Shown: piece after piece, positions 23,816 through 30,443 of the stretch
Layout of the letters: each line of letters opens with the position of its first letter
Numbering within the stretch: position 1 is the first letter of the stretch
Origin: Lacrimispora sp. 210928-DFI.3.58
GTDB taxonomy: Bacteria > Bacillota > Clostridia > Lachnospirales > Lachnospiraceae
DNA: 64,000 nucleotides
Reading direction: 5' to 3'
NCBI RefSeq assembly: GCF_020554865.1
Contig: NZ_JAJCIC010000005.1
Coordinates: 62,001-126,000 of the forward strand
Notes under the pieces: model-generated
The model's input: only the letters and a program-made list of their open reading frames with translations
Told to the model about the DNA's origin: nothing
Database searches by the model: none
Position numbers and translations under genes: made by a program

Positions 23816-24694
23816 ATGAGCAATAAAGTTTTCCAGCAAAACCTGGACGACAAAAAAGGTCCCCAGCTCGGAGGCCCCTATCTCATTCAGATGCTGTTCA
23901 AAGAGCCGGTAGAAATGCCGAATAAAGAAAAAATAACTGCCGTAATGGAGAAACACATCGGATCAACAGAGTGCTTCTGTTACGATAAGAAAATGGCCGG
24001 CTTTGCCGCACAGGAGCATATTGCAGAGTTCAAGGACGGAAAATGCCCGGTGCAGCTGATGGTGATGAAATGCGATAAGTTCAAGGGCAAAGGCTTTGAT
24101 GCCTTCCTGATGAGCCAGATGTGGGACTGCCAGGAGGACCGGGAGCGGATCTTCCGGGAGTGCAAATATCAGGTGGTAGCCACCGATATGCTGGCAGCGG
24201 CGCTTCCGGCGCTGGAGCGTGCCAACCTGGATGCCGACTTTTTGGAGGCTCTGGCGGAGCTGTATCCTACCTGTGAGGCGTTCTATTTCCAGAACTGCGG
24301 CAAGCTGTTTCTGGCGGAGGATGTGCGTTCCCATCAGATCGAGGGCTCGGATCGCTTCATCCGCTTTGGCGTCAATGTCCGTTTCTTCAACATCGAGGGC
24401 ACCGAGGATATGCTCATCGACACGGTGGGCATGAGCACCCTGTTCCTGCCCGACCTCCAGTACCACTTCCACGGCATGGACCCCAACTGGGTGGTAAACC
24501 ACGCCTACAATGTGGCATCGTACATATTGGAGCATGATAACCCCATTCAGGATGGAGAAACCATAGACGGCGTGGCGGATGGCCAGATGTGCCGGGAGAT
24601 TCAGTGGAAGTGCCAGTATGAGGACGCCCTGATCCAGCCGCCCAGAGGGGTGCTGGACATTAATATGGGAGAGTGTGCGTCTGGAATGCGTTAA
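23816..24694 (+). CDS. DUF4261 domain protein
   Basis: 292 residues, ATG at 23816 after TAAGGAGGAAA. The C-terminal half carries the DUF4261 pattern: IRFGVNVRFFNIEG, MLIDTVGMSTLFLPDLQYHF and NPIQDGETIDGV. The N-terminal 120 residues (LFKEPVEMPNKEKITAVME, then ECFCYDKKMAGF) fit the same family, in which a strand-helix region precedes. A diverged DUF4261 domain also occurs inside the giant polyimmunity protein at residues 1305-1556. Last gene of the array: a bidirectional terminator follows 16 bases later. Confidence 0.8.
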   Translation: MSNKVFQQNLDDKKGPQLGGPYLIQMLFKEPVEMPNKEKITAVMEKHIGSTECFCYDKKMAGFAAQEHIAEFKDGKCPVQLMVMKCDKFKGKGFDAFLMSQMWDCQEDRERIFRECKYQVVATDMLAAALPALERANLDADFLEALAELYPTCEAFYFQNCGKLFLAEDVRSHQIEGSDRFIRFGVNVRFFNIEGTEDMLIDTVGMSTLFLPDLQYHFHGMDPNWVVNHAYNVASYILEHDNPIQDGETIDGVADGQMCREIQWKCQYEDALIQPPRGVLDINMGECASGMR

Positions 24695-24709
24695 TATAAA
24701 ATGATGCCA

Positions 24710-24762
24710 TATAAAAAAGATAGTTGACATTATATCGTAAAATGACAGCTATCTTTTTTATA
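24710..24762. terminator. Bidirectional intrinsic terminator at array end
   Basis: A 14-base perfect stem (24710-24723 with 24749-24762: TATAAAAAAGATAG / CTATCTTTTTTATA), giving A-runs on the left and T-runs on the right, so it can stop transcription from both strands. It lies between the DUF4261 gene (+) and the convergent minus-strand operon ending at 24775. Confidence 0.75.
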
Positions 24763-24774
24763 TAAGGGTTTTGG

Positions 24775-25056
24775 TTAAGATTTTCGTTCTACAAACCACC
24801 GGCCTATATAAGCTCCCGTTAAATTTGTACTGCGTTCAAAAAAGAGATGGCTTTGCTTTCCGTTTACCAAAATTGTATAACAGTCGCCCTGACCTCCAGC
24901 TTTCCTTGCGACAGAGGGTTTCACATTCAAAATGCGGTCAATTGTATAAGGCGTTCCGTCTTCCCAGGTAAGTTCTTCTGGAAGCATTTTTCCGTCTGGA
25001 AGGAAGGCTGCTCTTACGTTTACATAAACCTTGCAGTCTGTCTGAACACCGCTCAT
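24775..25056 (-). CDS. Conserved hypothetical protein of the XRE/ImmA operon
   Basis: 93 residues; its start at 25056 has a near-perfect AAGGAGGT ribosome binding site on the minus strand. The sequence has a beta-rich pattern: TDCKVYVNVRAAFLPDG, MLPEELTWEDGTPYTIDRIL, then KAGGQGDCYTILVNGKQSHLFFE and a terminal RWFVERKS. I know similar small proteins next to Y-family polymerase and ImmA genes in Firmicute mobile elements, with no assigned function. It ends just before the bidirectional terminator and is the last gene of the minus-strand operon. Confidence 0.65.
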   Translation of the reverse strand: MSGVQTDCKVYVNVRAAFLPDGKMLPEELTWEDGTPYTIDRILNVKPSVARKAGGQGDCYTILVNGKQSHLFFERSTNLTGAYIGRWFVERKS

Positions 25057-25522
25057 ATAGTTCTACCTCCTTAAAAAGTTTTTTAACTTCTTCCAGTTCT
25101 TCCTCAAGTGTAGATGCATCTGAATGGAAAATGAGATGTGCTTCATCCTTTGTCCATCCGCATAGCAGATAATCACCAGTATGTGTTAGCTCAGAGGTAT
25201 AGTAAAAATATTGCTGCTTATCTAATTGACAGCAGAAATAGACACACCGGGTAAGAGGGGAGAGGATAGGAGATGGAGTAATAAGCTGATAGATGATAGT
25301 TGTCCCATTGTTGCAAAGTTCTTTTCTAAGGGAAAAATCGTTTTCCGTATATGGACAAATATAATCAGACTCTTCCTGATACATGGCATGGAACAAGTCA
25401 AGGTATAGATCGGAGCCATTTTTTTCAAGATCCTGACAAAATGATTTTGGGGAAAGATAGAAAAAATGGGGGTTCCATTTATGTTCTACATAGTATATAT
25501 CGCGGATAGTATCTTCGTTCAT
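24938..25522 (-). CDS. Hypothetical protein with long tail overlapping next gene
   Basis: 194 residues from ATG at 25522 (AGGAGGA upstream). The first 160 residues look like an ordinary alpha/beta protein (DIYYVEHKWNPHFFYLSP; CVYFCCQLDKQQYFYY; a final helix LEEELEEVKKLFKEVELYE). The last about 37 residues become Arg/Ser/Lys-rich (KRKSSLPSRRKNASRR) and read through 119 bases of the next gene in another frame. Such an overlap is unusual and suggests the natural stop was lost near 25057. Function unknown; lies between immA and the terminal operon gene. Confidence 0.6.
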   Translation of the reverse strand: MNEDTIRDIYYVEHKWNPHFFYLSPKSFCQDLEKNGSDLYLDLFHAMYQEESDYICPYTENDFSLRKELCNNGTTIIYQLITPSPILSPLTRCVYFCCQLDKQQYFYYTSELTHTGDYLLCGWTKDEAHLIFHSDASTLEEELEEVKKLFKEVELYERCSDRLQGLCKRKSSLPSRRKNASRRTYLGRRNALYN

Positions 25523-25533
25523 CAGTAGTCCTC

Positions 25534-26055
25534 CTATTCAATTGTTTTCAGAAAATTCCCATGTGATACGATGGGAGACTCCAGTTTATAACCTTTACGT
25601 TTCATGACACGAAATTTAAAGTCCAGTAATTCTGCTGGTACATAAAGAGCTTTGGCCGCCTGAAAGAAAAACTGGTCTTCGTTTAATGCATTTAATACGC
25701 AGTCATCGGATAACAGCAGTTCGGCAGCAAAGAGATTTGCTTCATATTCCTGCCGATCTGTATCGTCAAATAGTGTAAATTCATGAAACGCAGCTGTTAT
25801 GTTTGTATGAAGCACGGAGTGAGCAATTTCATGAGCCAGTATGACCCGTTGAATCACTTCCGGTAAATCGCTGTTGATTGTGATATGTTTGATTCTGCGG
25901 TGCTGAACATAAAATCCTTTGCAGCACCCTTTATATCTTCCCATCGGTTTTAATACCACGATAATTTTCATTGCCTGTGCCAGACGGAATGGATCCGATT
26001 CACCATATTTTTTCTGGATCCGTCTGACTTCTTCAGATATGGATTGAATAGTCAA
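25534..26055 (-). CDS. ImmA/IrrE family metallopeptidase
   Basis: 173 residues. The zinc site HEIAH is present in VILAHEIAHSVLHTN, with the downstream glutamate in YEANLFAAELLLS, as in ImmA (ICEBs1) and IrrE/PprI. These proteases cut the partner XRE repressor in response to DNA damage, switching on element genes. The start is a TTG at 26055 with GGAGGG 7 bases upstream. It lies 38 bases downstream of the XRE gene on the same strand, the classic repressor-protease pair. Confidence 0.85.
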   Translation of the reverse strand: MTIQSISEEVRRIQKKYGESDPFRLAQAMKIIVVLKPMGRYKGCCKGFYVQHRRIKHITINSDLPEVIQRVILAHEIAHSVLHTNITAAFHEFTLFDDTDRQEYEANLFAAELLLSDDCVLNALNEDQFFFQAAKALYVPAELLDFKFRVMKRKGYKLESPIVSHGNFLKTIE

Positions 26056-26093
26056 AACAGCTCCCTCCTTTCGGACTATATTACGGGAGAAGA

Positions 26094-26531
26094 TTATTGT
26101 GGATTTTTCTTTTTGCCAAAGGTTTTTCTGGCTGCTTTTTTACAGTCATAGTATGCTTCGGCAACTGCCTGAAAATAAGCATCTTTTGCTTCTTCGCTTA
26201 GAGTGCCTCCTGCAAAAAGAGCTGTGTTCTCAGCCAGCATTTTCTGTAGATCCAACGCCTCCCTGGTTCCGCTATTTTTTCTCATATCTTCTACATATTC
26301 CATGCGGTCTAAGCCGTAAGATGGATCCTCTATGTTATCGTTCTGCAGATACTCGGTTGATACCTCCAGTGCCTTTGCCAGTTTATAAAGCTGTGCCTGG
26401 TATGGTTTTCTTTCGCCTAATTCATAAGAAGTAATTGTCCGGATACCCATTCCGGCTTTTTCTGCTAATTGTTTCTGACTTAATCCAAGATTTCCGCGTT
26501 GTTCTTTAACTTTAGCACCAAAAGATTTCAT
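26094..26531 (-). CDS. XRE-family repressor (ImmR-like)
   Basis: 145 residues. Residues 5-62 form a helix-turn-helix: VKEQRGNLGLSQKQLAEKAG followed by ITSYELGERKP and a linking helix. The rest is a helical C-terminal domain with a Lys-rich end. Such proteins repress promoters of phage-like and ICE elements and are cut or inactivated by the neighbouring ImmA peptidase. Start ATG at 26531 has GGAGGT upstream. It faces dinB across a control region with repeated operator-like sequences, so it very likely regulates itself and dinB. Confidence 0.8.
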   Translation of the reverse strand: MKSFGAKVKEQRGNLGLSQKQLAEKAGMGIRTITSYELGERKPYQAQLYKLAKALEVSTEYLQNDNIEDPSYGLDRMEYVEDMRKNSGTREALDLQKMLAENTALFAGGTLSEEAKDAYFQAVAEAYYDCKKAARKTFGKKKNPQ

Positions 26532-26579
26532 GTCAGACCTCCATTCGTTTTAGTGTGCGTAAACTTGCTAACTGTGCTA

Positions 26580-26608
26580 TTGACAAGTGTGCATGTAGTT
26601 GCTAATAT
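26580..26608 (+). promoter_or_regulatory. Promoter for dinB, overlapped by operator
   Basis: TTGACA at 26580-26585, exactly 17 bases of spacer, TAATAT at 26603-26608. The -10 region lies inside the inverted repeat TTGCTAAT...ATTAGCAA (26599-26620), so a bound repressor would block RNA polymerase. It drives rightward transcription into dinB at 26730. Confidence 0.75.
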
Positions 26609-26650
26609 TTGAATTAGCAAGAGTTGGCAAGTATCAGTGACTATATGCAC

Positions 26651-26679
26651 ATTATAGTGGTAAGTGTGCAAGCTGTCAA
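26651..26679 (-). promoter_or_regulatory. Consensus promoter for the XRE-ImmA operon
   Basis: On the minus strand: TTGACA (plus-strand 26674-26679) and TATAAT (26651-26656), both perfect consensus, separated by 17 bases. It reads toward the XRE gene at 26531 and lies between two AGTGTGC-N5-CTTGCTAA copies, consistent with autoregulation. Confidence 0.75.
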
Positions 26680-26729
26680 GAATAAGTGTGCTAATACTTG
26701 CTAGAAAAAATTGGAAGAGGGTACAGAAT

Positions 26730-27968
26730 ATGAATCGGACAATCCTTCATAGTGATATGAACTGTTTTTATGCTTCTGTAGAAATGATGCTGAACCCAGA
26801 GCTACAGGGAAAAGCAGTAGCAGTGTGCGGGTCCACAGAAAACCGTCATGGAATTGTTCTTGCAAAATCAGAGAAAGCGAAACAAGCAGGAATAAAAACA
26901 GGAATGGTTAACTGGGAGGCAAAACGACTTTGTCCGGATTTGATTTTGGTTCCACCCCAGTATGAACAGTATTTAAAATATTCCAATATGGCAAGAGAGA
27001 TTTATCAGGAATATACAGACCTGGTAGAGCCTTACGGAATGGATGAGTGCTTTCTGGATGTGACAGCAAGTCAGGTTCTTTATGGTTCTGGAAAAGAAAT
27101 TGCAGACCAGATTCGCTGCAGGATGAAGAATGAACTGGGATTGACTGTTAGTATAGGAATTTCATTCAATAAAATATTTGCAAAACTGGGAAGTGATATG
27201 AAGAAGCCGGATGCCATAACTAGCATTGAAGAATCAGAATGGAAACAAAAGGTTTGGCCGCTTCGGGTATCGGAATTATTATTCTGTGGCCGCTCAACTA
27301 CAAAGAAGCTGGAGCAAGTTGGAATTTATACGATAGGAGATCTGGCAGAAATGGATCATGATTATGTGAACCAGCTTCTTGGTAAAAATGGGCTGATGCT
27401 GTGGTCATATGCAAATGGTCTGGATGATAGTCCGGTAATGGAGAAGGACTTTGTGTCTCCGATGAAAAGTGTGGGGCATGGAATTACTTGTACAGCAGAT
27501 CTTAAAACAGAAGAGGAGGTCTGGAAGGTTATTCTGGAATTATGCCAGGACATAGGACATCGATTAAGGATTCATGGATTGAAAGCACAGGGGATTCAGA
27601 TAGCGATTCGCAGTCAGGAACTATTTACAAGGCAGTATCAAGGTCAACTTTCCCTTCCGACGATAGTGCCTTTGGAAATTGCTAAACTGGCGAGGGAACT
27701 ATTTCAGAGAAATTATGATTGGAAGGAACCTGTGCGTTCGGTAACTGTTCGTGCAATCAACTTGGTATCAGCAAAAGAACCGGAGCAAATCTGTTTGTTT
27801 TCGGATCCAATCCGGCTTGAGAAAGAAGAAAAATTATTTCTGGCGATTGAGGAAATTCGGCGGCGATTTGGAAAAAGGGCTATCTATCCAGCGGCCTTGA
27901 TGAAGGATCTGAAGATGCCAGAATACCGAGATCATGGTTTGATTATGCCGGGAGTTATGAACCGGTAA
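26730..27968 (+). CDS. dinB: DNA polymerase IV (Y-family)
   Basis: 412 residues from ATG at 26730, the usual start of the family (ILHSDMNCFYASVE); an upstream extension from 26664 would translate the promoter region. Catalytic acids are Asp9 and the DE pair in YGMDECFLDVT near residue 102. The little-finger region follows the helix-hairpin-helix part (ELLFCGRSTTKKLEQVGI). Near the C-terminus QICLF resembles the beta-clamp-binding consensus. It copies across damaged DNA with low fidelity. The repressed promoter and ImmA-XRE pair imply damage-induced expression. It starts a run with two small genes that end at a terminator at 28.9 kb. Confidence 0.9.
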   Translation: MNRTILHSDMNCFYASVEMMLNPELQGKAVAVCGSTENRHGIVLAKSEKAKQAGIKTGMVNWEAKRLCPDLILVPPQYEQYLKYSNMAREIYQEYTDLVEPYGMDECFLDVTASQVLYGSGKEIADQIRCRMKNELGLTVSIGISFNKIFAKLGSDMKKPDAITSIEESEWKQKVWPLRVSELLFCGRSTTKKLEQVGIYTIGDLAEMDHDYVNQLLGKNGLMLWSYANGLDDSPVMEKDFVSPMKSVGHGITCTADLKTEEEVWKVILELCQDIGHRLRIHGLKAQGIQIAIRSQELFTRQYQGQLSLPTIVPLEIAKLARELFQRNYDWKEPVRSVTVRAINLVSAKEPEQICLFSDPIRLEKEEKLFLAIEEIRRRFGKRAIYPAALMKDLKMPEYRDHGLIMPGVMNR

Positions 27969-27982
27969 GATAGGAGGGGCTT

Positions 27983-28525
27983 ATGGGACGGAAAAACTCA
28001 TTGGCAAAAAACAGTATTCAGATGCTGTGTGTGATGCAGCATCTGGATGAACAAAATTTATATGAAAGGTCAAAATTGTTATTATCTATTTATCGAAATG
28101 TATGCTGGACGGCCTGTGACCGTGCTGCAATGCTTCGTGAAGAAGCAGAATATTGTTATGGCAGAGAACTGGAGGAGGGGCTTCTATATCTGAATGATTT
28201 TGCTCCTACTGTAGAGAGGGAAAAGTTTGAAGAAACAGTAAAAAGCCTGTTCCAGACCAAGTGGCTTGTGGAACTGGTAGACTCGGCCATGGTTAAAATG
28301 CGTGATTTTCCATATTCACCACAGCTTTATTTTGACATTGTGTTTAAGTGTTATTTAAGCCGGTTCCGATATACAGAGCCTGAATTACTGGAAACGCTTC
28401 GGATGGAAAGAAGCACATATTATGATAGAAAAAAGGAAGCAATTAAAATATTCGGTCTATCCCTTTGGGGGAGTGCTCTTCCTCAAATCAAACAGGCTTT
28501 GGAAGAACCGTTACTTTATGAATAG
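27983..28525 (+). CDS. Hypothetical protein of the dinB operon
   Basis: 180 residues; start after TAGGAGGGG 14 bases behind dinB. Nearly all helical: a charged N-terminus (SLAKNSIQMLCVMQHLDEQN), a long middle helix bundle, then ETLRMERSTYYDRKKEAIKIF, which has the look of a helix-turn-helix or RinA/ArpU-type regulator end, followed by FGLSLWGSALPQ. Proteins like this accompany Y-family polymerases in Firmicute mobile elements, where they may adapt the polymerase or act as regulators. Function unknown. Confidence 0.6.
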   Translation: MGRKNSLAKNSIQMLCVMQHLDEQNLYERSKLLLSIYRNVCWTACDRAAMLREEAEYCYGRELEEGLLYLNDFAPTVEREKFEETVKSLFQTKWLVELVDSAMVKMRDFPYSPQLYFDIVFKCYLSRFRYTEPELLETLRMERSTYYDRKKEAIKIFGLSLWGSALPQIKQALEEPLLYE

Positions 28526-28540
28526 AGGAGAGGTGGTTTT

Positions 28541-28744
28541 ATGAGCAACAAAAAGAAAATGGAAGTTTTGTATTTTGTTGAGCAATACATAAAAAGGTAT
28601 GGATATCCGCCTACTGTGCGGGATATCGGAAAAGGTTTAGGGTATCGTTCCCCATCAACTGTGCATGGTTATCTTCGGCAATTGAAGGAAGAACATCTGA
28701 TTGAAAGTGACGGAAGCAAACCGAGAACGCTTCATATCAATTAA
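28541..28744 (+). CDS. LexA DNA-binding-domain protein without protease domain
   Basis: 67 residues. The whole protein corresponds to the N-terminal winged helix of LexA: a helix (VLYFVEQYIKRYGYPPTVRDI), then GLGYRSPSTVHGYLRQLKE and a short wing LIESDGSKPRTL. The S24-type autoprotease and dimerisation domain of full LexA (about 200 residues) is missing, so it cannot self-cleave and may compete with cellular LexA or act as a fixed repressor. It ends in TAA just before four 11-base repeats. Confidence 0.75.
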   Translation: MSNKKKMEVLYFVEQYIKRYGYPPTVRDIGKGLGYRSPSTVHGYLRQLKEEHLIESDGSKPRTLHIN

Positions 28745-28746
28745 AT

Positions 28747-28788
28747 AGTCCGACTAAAGTCCGACAAGAGTCCTACTGAAAGTCCGAC
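28747..28788 (+). repeat. Four 11-base repeats with AGTCCGAC core
   Basis: AGTCCGAC occurs at 28747, 28758 and 28781, with a one-base variant AGTCCTAC at 28769. The spacing is 11, 11 and 12 bases, one helical turn, so the cores face the same side of the DNA. This is typical of iterated protein-binding sites (regulator operators, iterons or transfer-origin sites). It lies 3 bases after the LexA-like stop codon. Confidence 0.6.
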
Positions 28789-28839
28789 TTCTCTCATGTT
28801 ATAGTCAGTACACTGGATGGTCAGTGTGCTGAGCGAGAA

Positions 28840-28872
28840 GATCTCATACAGAAATGTATGGGGTCTTTTTTT
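28840..28872 (+). terminator. Intrinsic terminator after dinB operon
   Basis: Stem 28840-28849 (GATCTCATAC) with 28856-28865 (GTATGGGGTC), including G-T pairs, 6-base loop, followed by seven T bases. It ends the dinB-LexA-like transcript. Confidence 0.7.
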
Positions 28873-28914
28873 ATAGTGTTTTGTGTGCTGCATCCAATTT
28901 CTAATTTGTTAAAA

Positions 28915-28947
28915 GCCAGCGGGATCCTCCCGTTGGCTTCTTTTTTT
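28915..28947 (+). terminator. Second intrinsic terminator before sigma factor gene
   Basis: GCCAGCGGG (28915-28923), loop ATCCT, CCCGTTGGC (28929-28937, one G-T pair), then TTC and a run of T (28940-28947). Strong rho-independent signal immediately upstream of the sigma factor leader. Confidence 0.8.
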
Positions 28948-29063
28948 CTAAGGAGCAGCGTATGGAGAAAAGCTCTTGCTTGGGGATTGCCAGAAACCTA
29001 TGTCGTAGTCCGCCACTTGTCCTTCGTTTTCACCACCCAACGAAAACTAAGGAGGACAGGAAC

Positions 29064-29507
29064 ATGGCAAAACCGTATAAGATACCGGATTTTAGAAAAA
29101 TGTATCCGAAAGCCAGCGAGGAAGTAATCGCTGTATTGAGAACAAGTGAAAGAAAAATGCAGTATCAGGAATATGACTTAAAAAGAGCAAGAAATATCGT
29201 AGATCCTAAAACAGGAGAGAAAATGACCATTCCTAGCAGAGAGGATTCCTATGAACGCCTGCAGGAAATGGCTGTGCAATTTCCAGAAGAAAACAGAAGT
29301 GTTGAGGATCAGATTCTGAAAAAAATAGAGTGTGAACAGTTACATAAATTCCTTTTAGAACTCTCGAAAGAAGAACAGTGGTTGATTCAGGAACTCTATT
29401 TTGAGGAACGGACGGAACGGGAGGTAGCTTCGGTACTTGGATTGTCACAGAAGGCGATAAACAAACGGAGACAGAAGATTTTAGAGAAACTGAGAAAATT
29501 ATTTTAA
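29064..29507 (+). CDS. Sigma-70 family factor of the mobile element
   Basis: 147 residues from ATG at 29064, preceded by TAAGGAGGACAGG. The C-terminal quarter is a region-4-type helix-turn-helix: ELSKEEQWLIQELYFEERTER, then EVASVLGLSQKAINKRRQKIL. The N-terminal part (KPYKIPDFRKMYPKASEEVI) is typical of small sigma factors carried by conjugative transposons, which help express element genes. An alternative start at 28962, also with AAGGAG, would add 34 residues of unnatural composition. The frame is followed by a 525-base gene-poor stretch. Confidence 0.75.
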   Translation: MAKPYKIPDFRKMYPKASEEVIAVLRTSERKMQYQEYDLKRARNIVDPKTGEKMTIPSREDSYERLQEMAVQFPEENRSVEDQILKKIECEQLHKFLLELSKEEQWLIQELYFEERTEREVASVLGLSQKAINKRRQKILEKLRKLF

Positions 29508-30032
29508 TTATTTTTCTGTTTTTGGTTCTCAAACTTCTCTGCCAGCGTGGAAAGAAGTGAAGGGGACTGATTTCTCTTTCTGTTCTTTGGCAAAAACTGT
29601 GTGAAACAGTCATATCCGGCAATACAGATACCTTAGTTGTTCAGCCCAAAAGGAAAAGCACAAAGGAAAATCCGCCACGACCACCTGCAGATAGTCAGAG
29701 TGTCTGTCAATAAGATGACATCAAAGGTGCAGAGCGAAAAAAATTTGTCCTTAAAGCAGTTTTGGCAGACTGCCTGCAATGACCTGAACAGCCTATAATG
29801 ATACTTCCGTCCAGTCACAGCCCCGCAAAACGGGAACACGCAATGAGGGCGGCTCGGAGAGACCCTCGGAGGGGAACAATCCCATGACAGCCTTAAGCCA
29901 TGGCTGGTCAGTGTTGCCGCCCAAAGATATCGGTTGTAACAGGAATATCAGTATTTCCGATATCTGGTTCCGGGAAGTTGTGTCGAATAGGAACTTTTGA
30001 AAATGAAGAACAAGTGATTTTTAACAGAAACT
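29508..30032 (+). other. Gene-free stretch with inverted repeats
   Basis: 525 bases without a convincing coding frame on either strand. It holds several inverted repeats (see the entry at 29820-29964). A weak frame at 29900-30088 has no ribosome binding site and crosses these repeats. The first 310 bases show no clear structure that I can see. Confidence 0.5.
29820..29964 (+). ncRNA. Candidate structured RNA element
   Basis: An outer pair GGGCGGC (29847-29853) with GCCGCCC (29916-29922) encloses small hairpins: GGGAACAATCCC (about 29872-29883) and CAGCC/GGCTG around 29889-29906. Flanks add CCCCG/CGGG (29821-29834) and the perfect arms GATATCGG (29926-29933) / CCGATATC (29957-29964). Nested pairing of this kind without coding potential suggests a folded RNA or a DNA processing site (for example an origin of transfer). 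No known class is recognised. Confidence 0.35.
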
Positions 30033-30113
30033 ATGGCGGCAGCTTTATATTTATCCAGCGGAAAAGGAAAGATAGATCAGCTGGATAAGGCTGCCGCTAT
30101 CCTTGTGTTCTAA
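30033..30113 (+). CDS. Possible 26-residue peptide within a hairpin
   Basis: ATG at 30033 opens a short frame (MAAALYLSSGKGKIDQLDKA, ending AAILVF) that stops with TAA at 30111. The DNA itself folds: GCGGCAGC pairs with GCTGCCGC, and TATCCAGC with GCTGGATA inside it (about 30035-30096). No strong ribosome binding site precedes it. It may be a real small gene, or a structural RNA that happens to be open. Evidence is limited. Confidence 0.3.
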   Translation: MAAALYLSSGKGKIDQLDKAAAILVF

Positions 30114-30142
30114 ATCACAAAATGATAAGGAGGAAGATGTAT

Positions 30143-30397
30143 ATGCGTGTCAAAGAATTTATGGAATTATATTCTGACAGCAATTTTCATTTTATGACAT
30201 CGAAAGGATATTTATTTCTGAATTCTGACCAGGTAAAATCCATACTTTTGGAAGGGCAGAAAGAAGCAGCCAAGAAGGAGCTGGGAAAGGGAATCCGAGC
30301 TGATGAACTTTTGGCAGGCGAGGTCATCAGCGTAAGCTGGAAAAAGGGCATTTGCCATATGACGGCAGAATTACATAGAGATAGAGACTTTTCATAA
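30143..30397 (+). CDS. Small hypothetical protein upstream of MazF-like gene
   Basis: 84 residues from ATG at 30143, 9 bases after AAGGAGG; nearer ATGs do not fit the spacing. The sequence (MRVKEFMELYSDSNFHFMTS, then KGYLFLNSDQVKSILLEG) is helical and charged. Its position before a MazF-like toxin would suit an antitoxin, but it does not resemble MazE. It may simply be another mobile-element protein. Function unknown. Confidence 0.5.
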   Translation: MRVKEFMELYSDSNFHFMTSKGYLFLNSDQVKSILLEGQKEAAKKELGKGIRADELLAGEVISVSWKKGICHMTAELHRDRDFS

Positions 30398-30443
30398 AGA
30401 GTAGAAATATTCGTAGTCCAGAGTAGATGGAAGGAGGGGAAGT

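Larger units (their letters stand above)
26552..26704. repeat. Repeated operator AGTGTGC-N5-CTTGCTAA
   Basis: Three copies of a two-block direct repeat with constant 12-base offset: AGTGTGC at 26552, 26586 and 26685, with a CTTGCTAA-type block at 26564 (CTTGCTAA), 26598 (GTTGCTAA) and 26697 (CTTGCTAG). A fourth AGTGTGC at 26663 lacks the second block. One block also forms an inverted repeat, TTGCTAAT at 26599-26606 with ATTAGCAA at 26613-26620. These look like binding sites for the XRE repressor between two divergent promoters. Confidence 0.65.
28745..29063 (+). other. Gene-poor interval with repeats and three hairpins
   Basis: From the LexA-like stop to the sigma factor start. Contents in order: the four AGTCC(G/T)AC repeats, an 11-base hairpin TCAGTACACTG/CAGTGTGCTGA (28805-28832), two intrinsic terminators (28840-28872 and 28915-28947), and a second possible start for the sigma factor at 28962 with AAGGAG at 28951-28956. 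The frame 28962-29063 is open into the sigma gene, but it is unlike the known family starts. Confidence 0.6.

Noticed and set aside
26532..26730. Repeats in the dinB/XRE region as a CRISPR array
   Set aside because: Repeats are short, only partly conserved and overlap promoter elements; spacing and length do not fit CRISPR. Operators are the better explanation.
28747..28788. Four 11-base repeats as a CRISPR or a transposon end
   Set aside because: Repeat units are too short for CRISPR and there is no matching inverted copy elsewhere that I could see. Kept as iterated binding sites.
29900..30088. 62-codon frame in the gene-free region after the sigma factor
   Set aside because: No ribosome binding site, and it crosses inverted repeats. 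Composition looks random.
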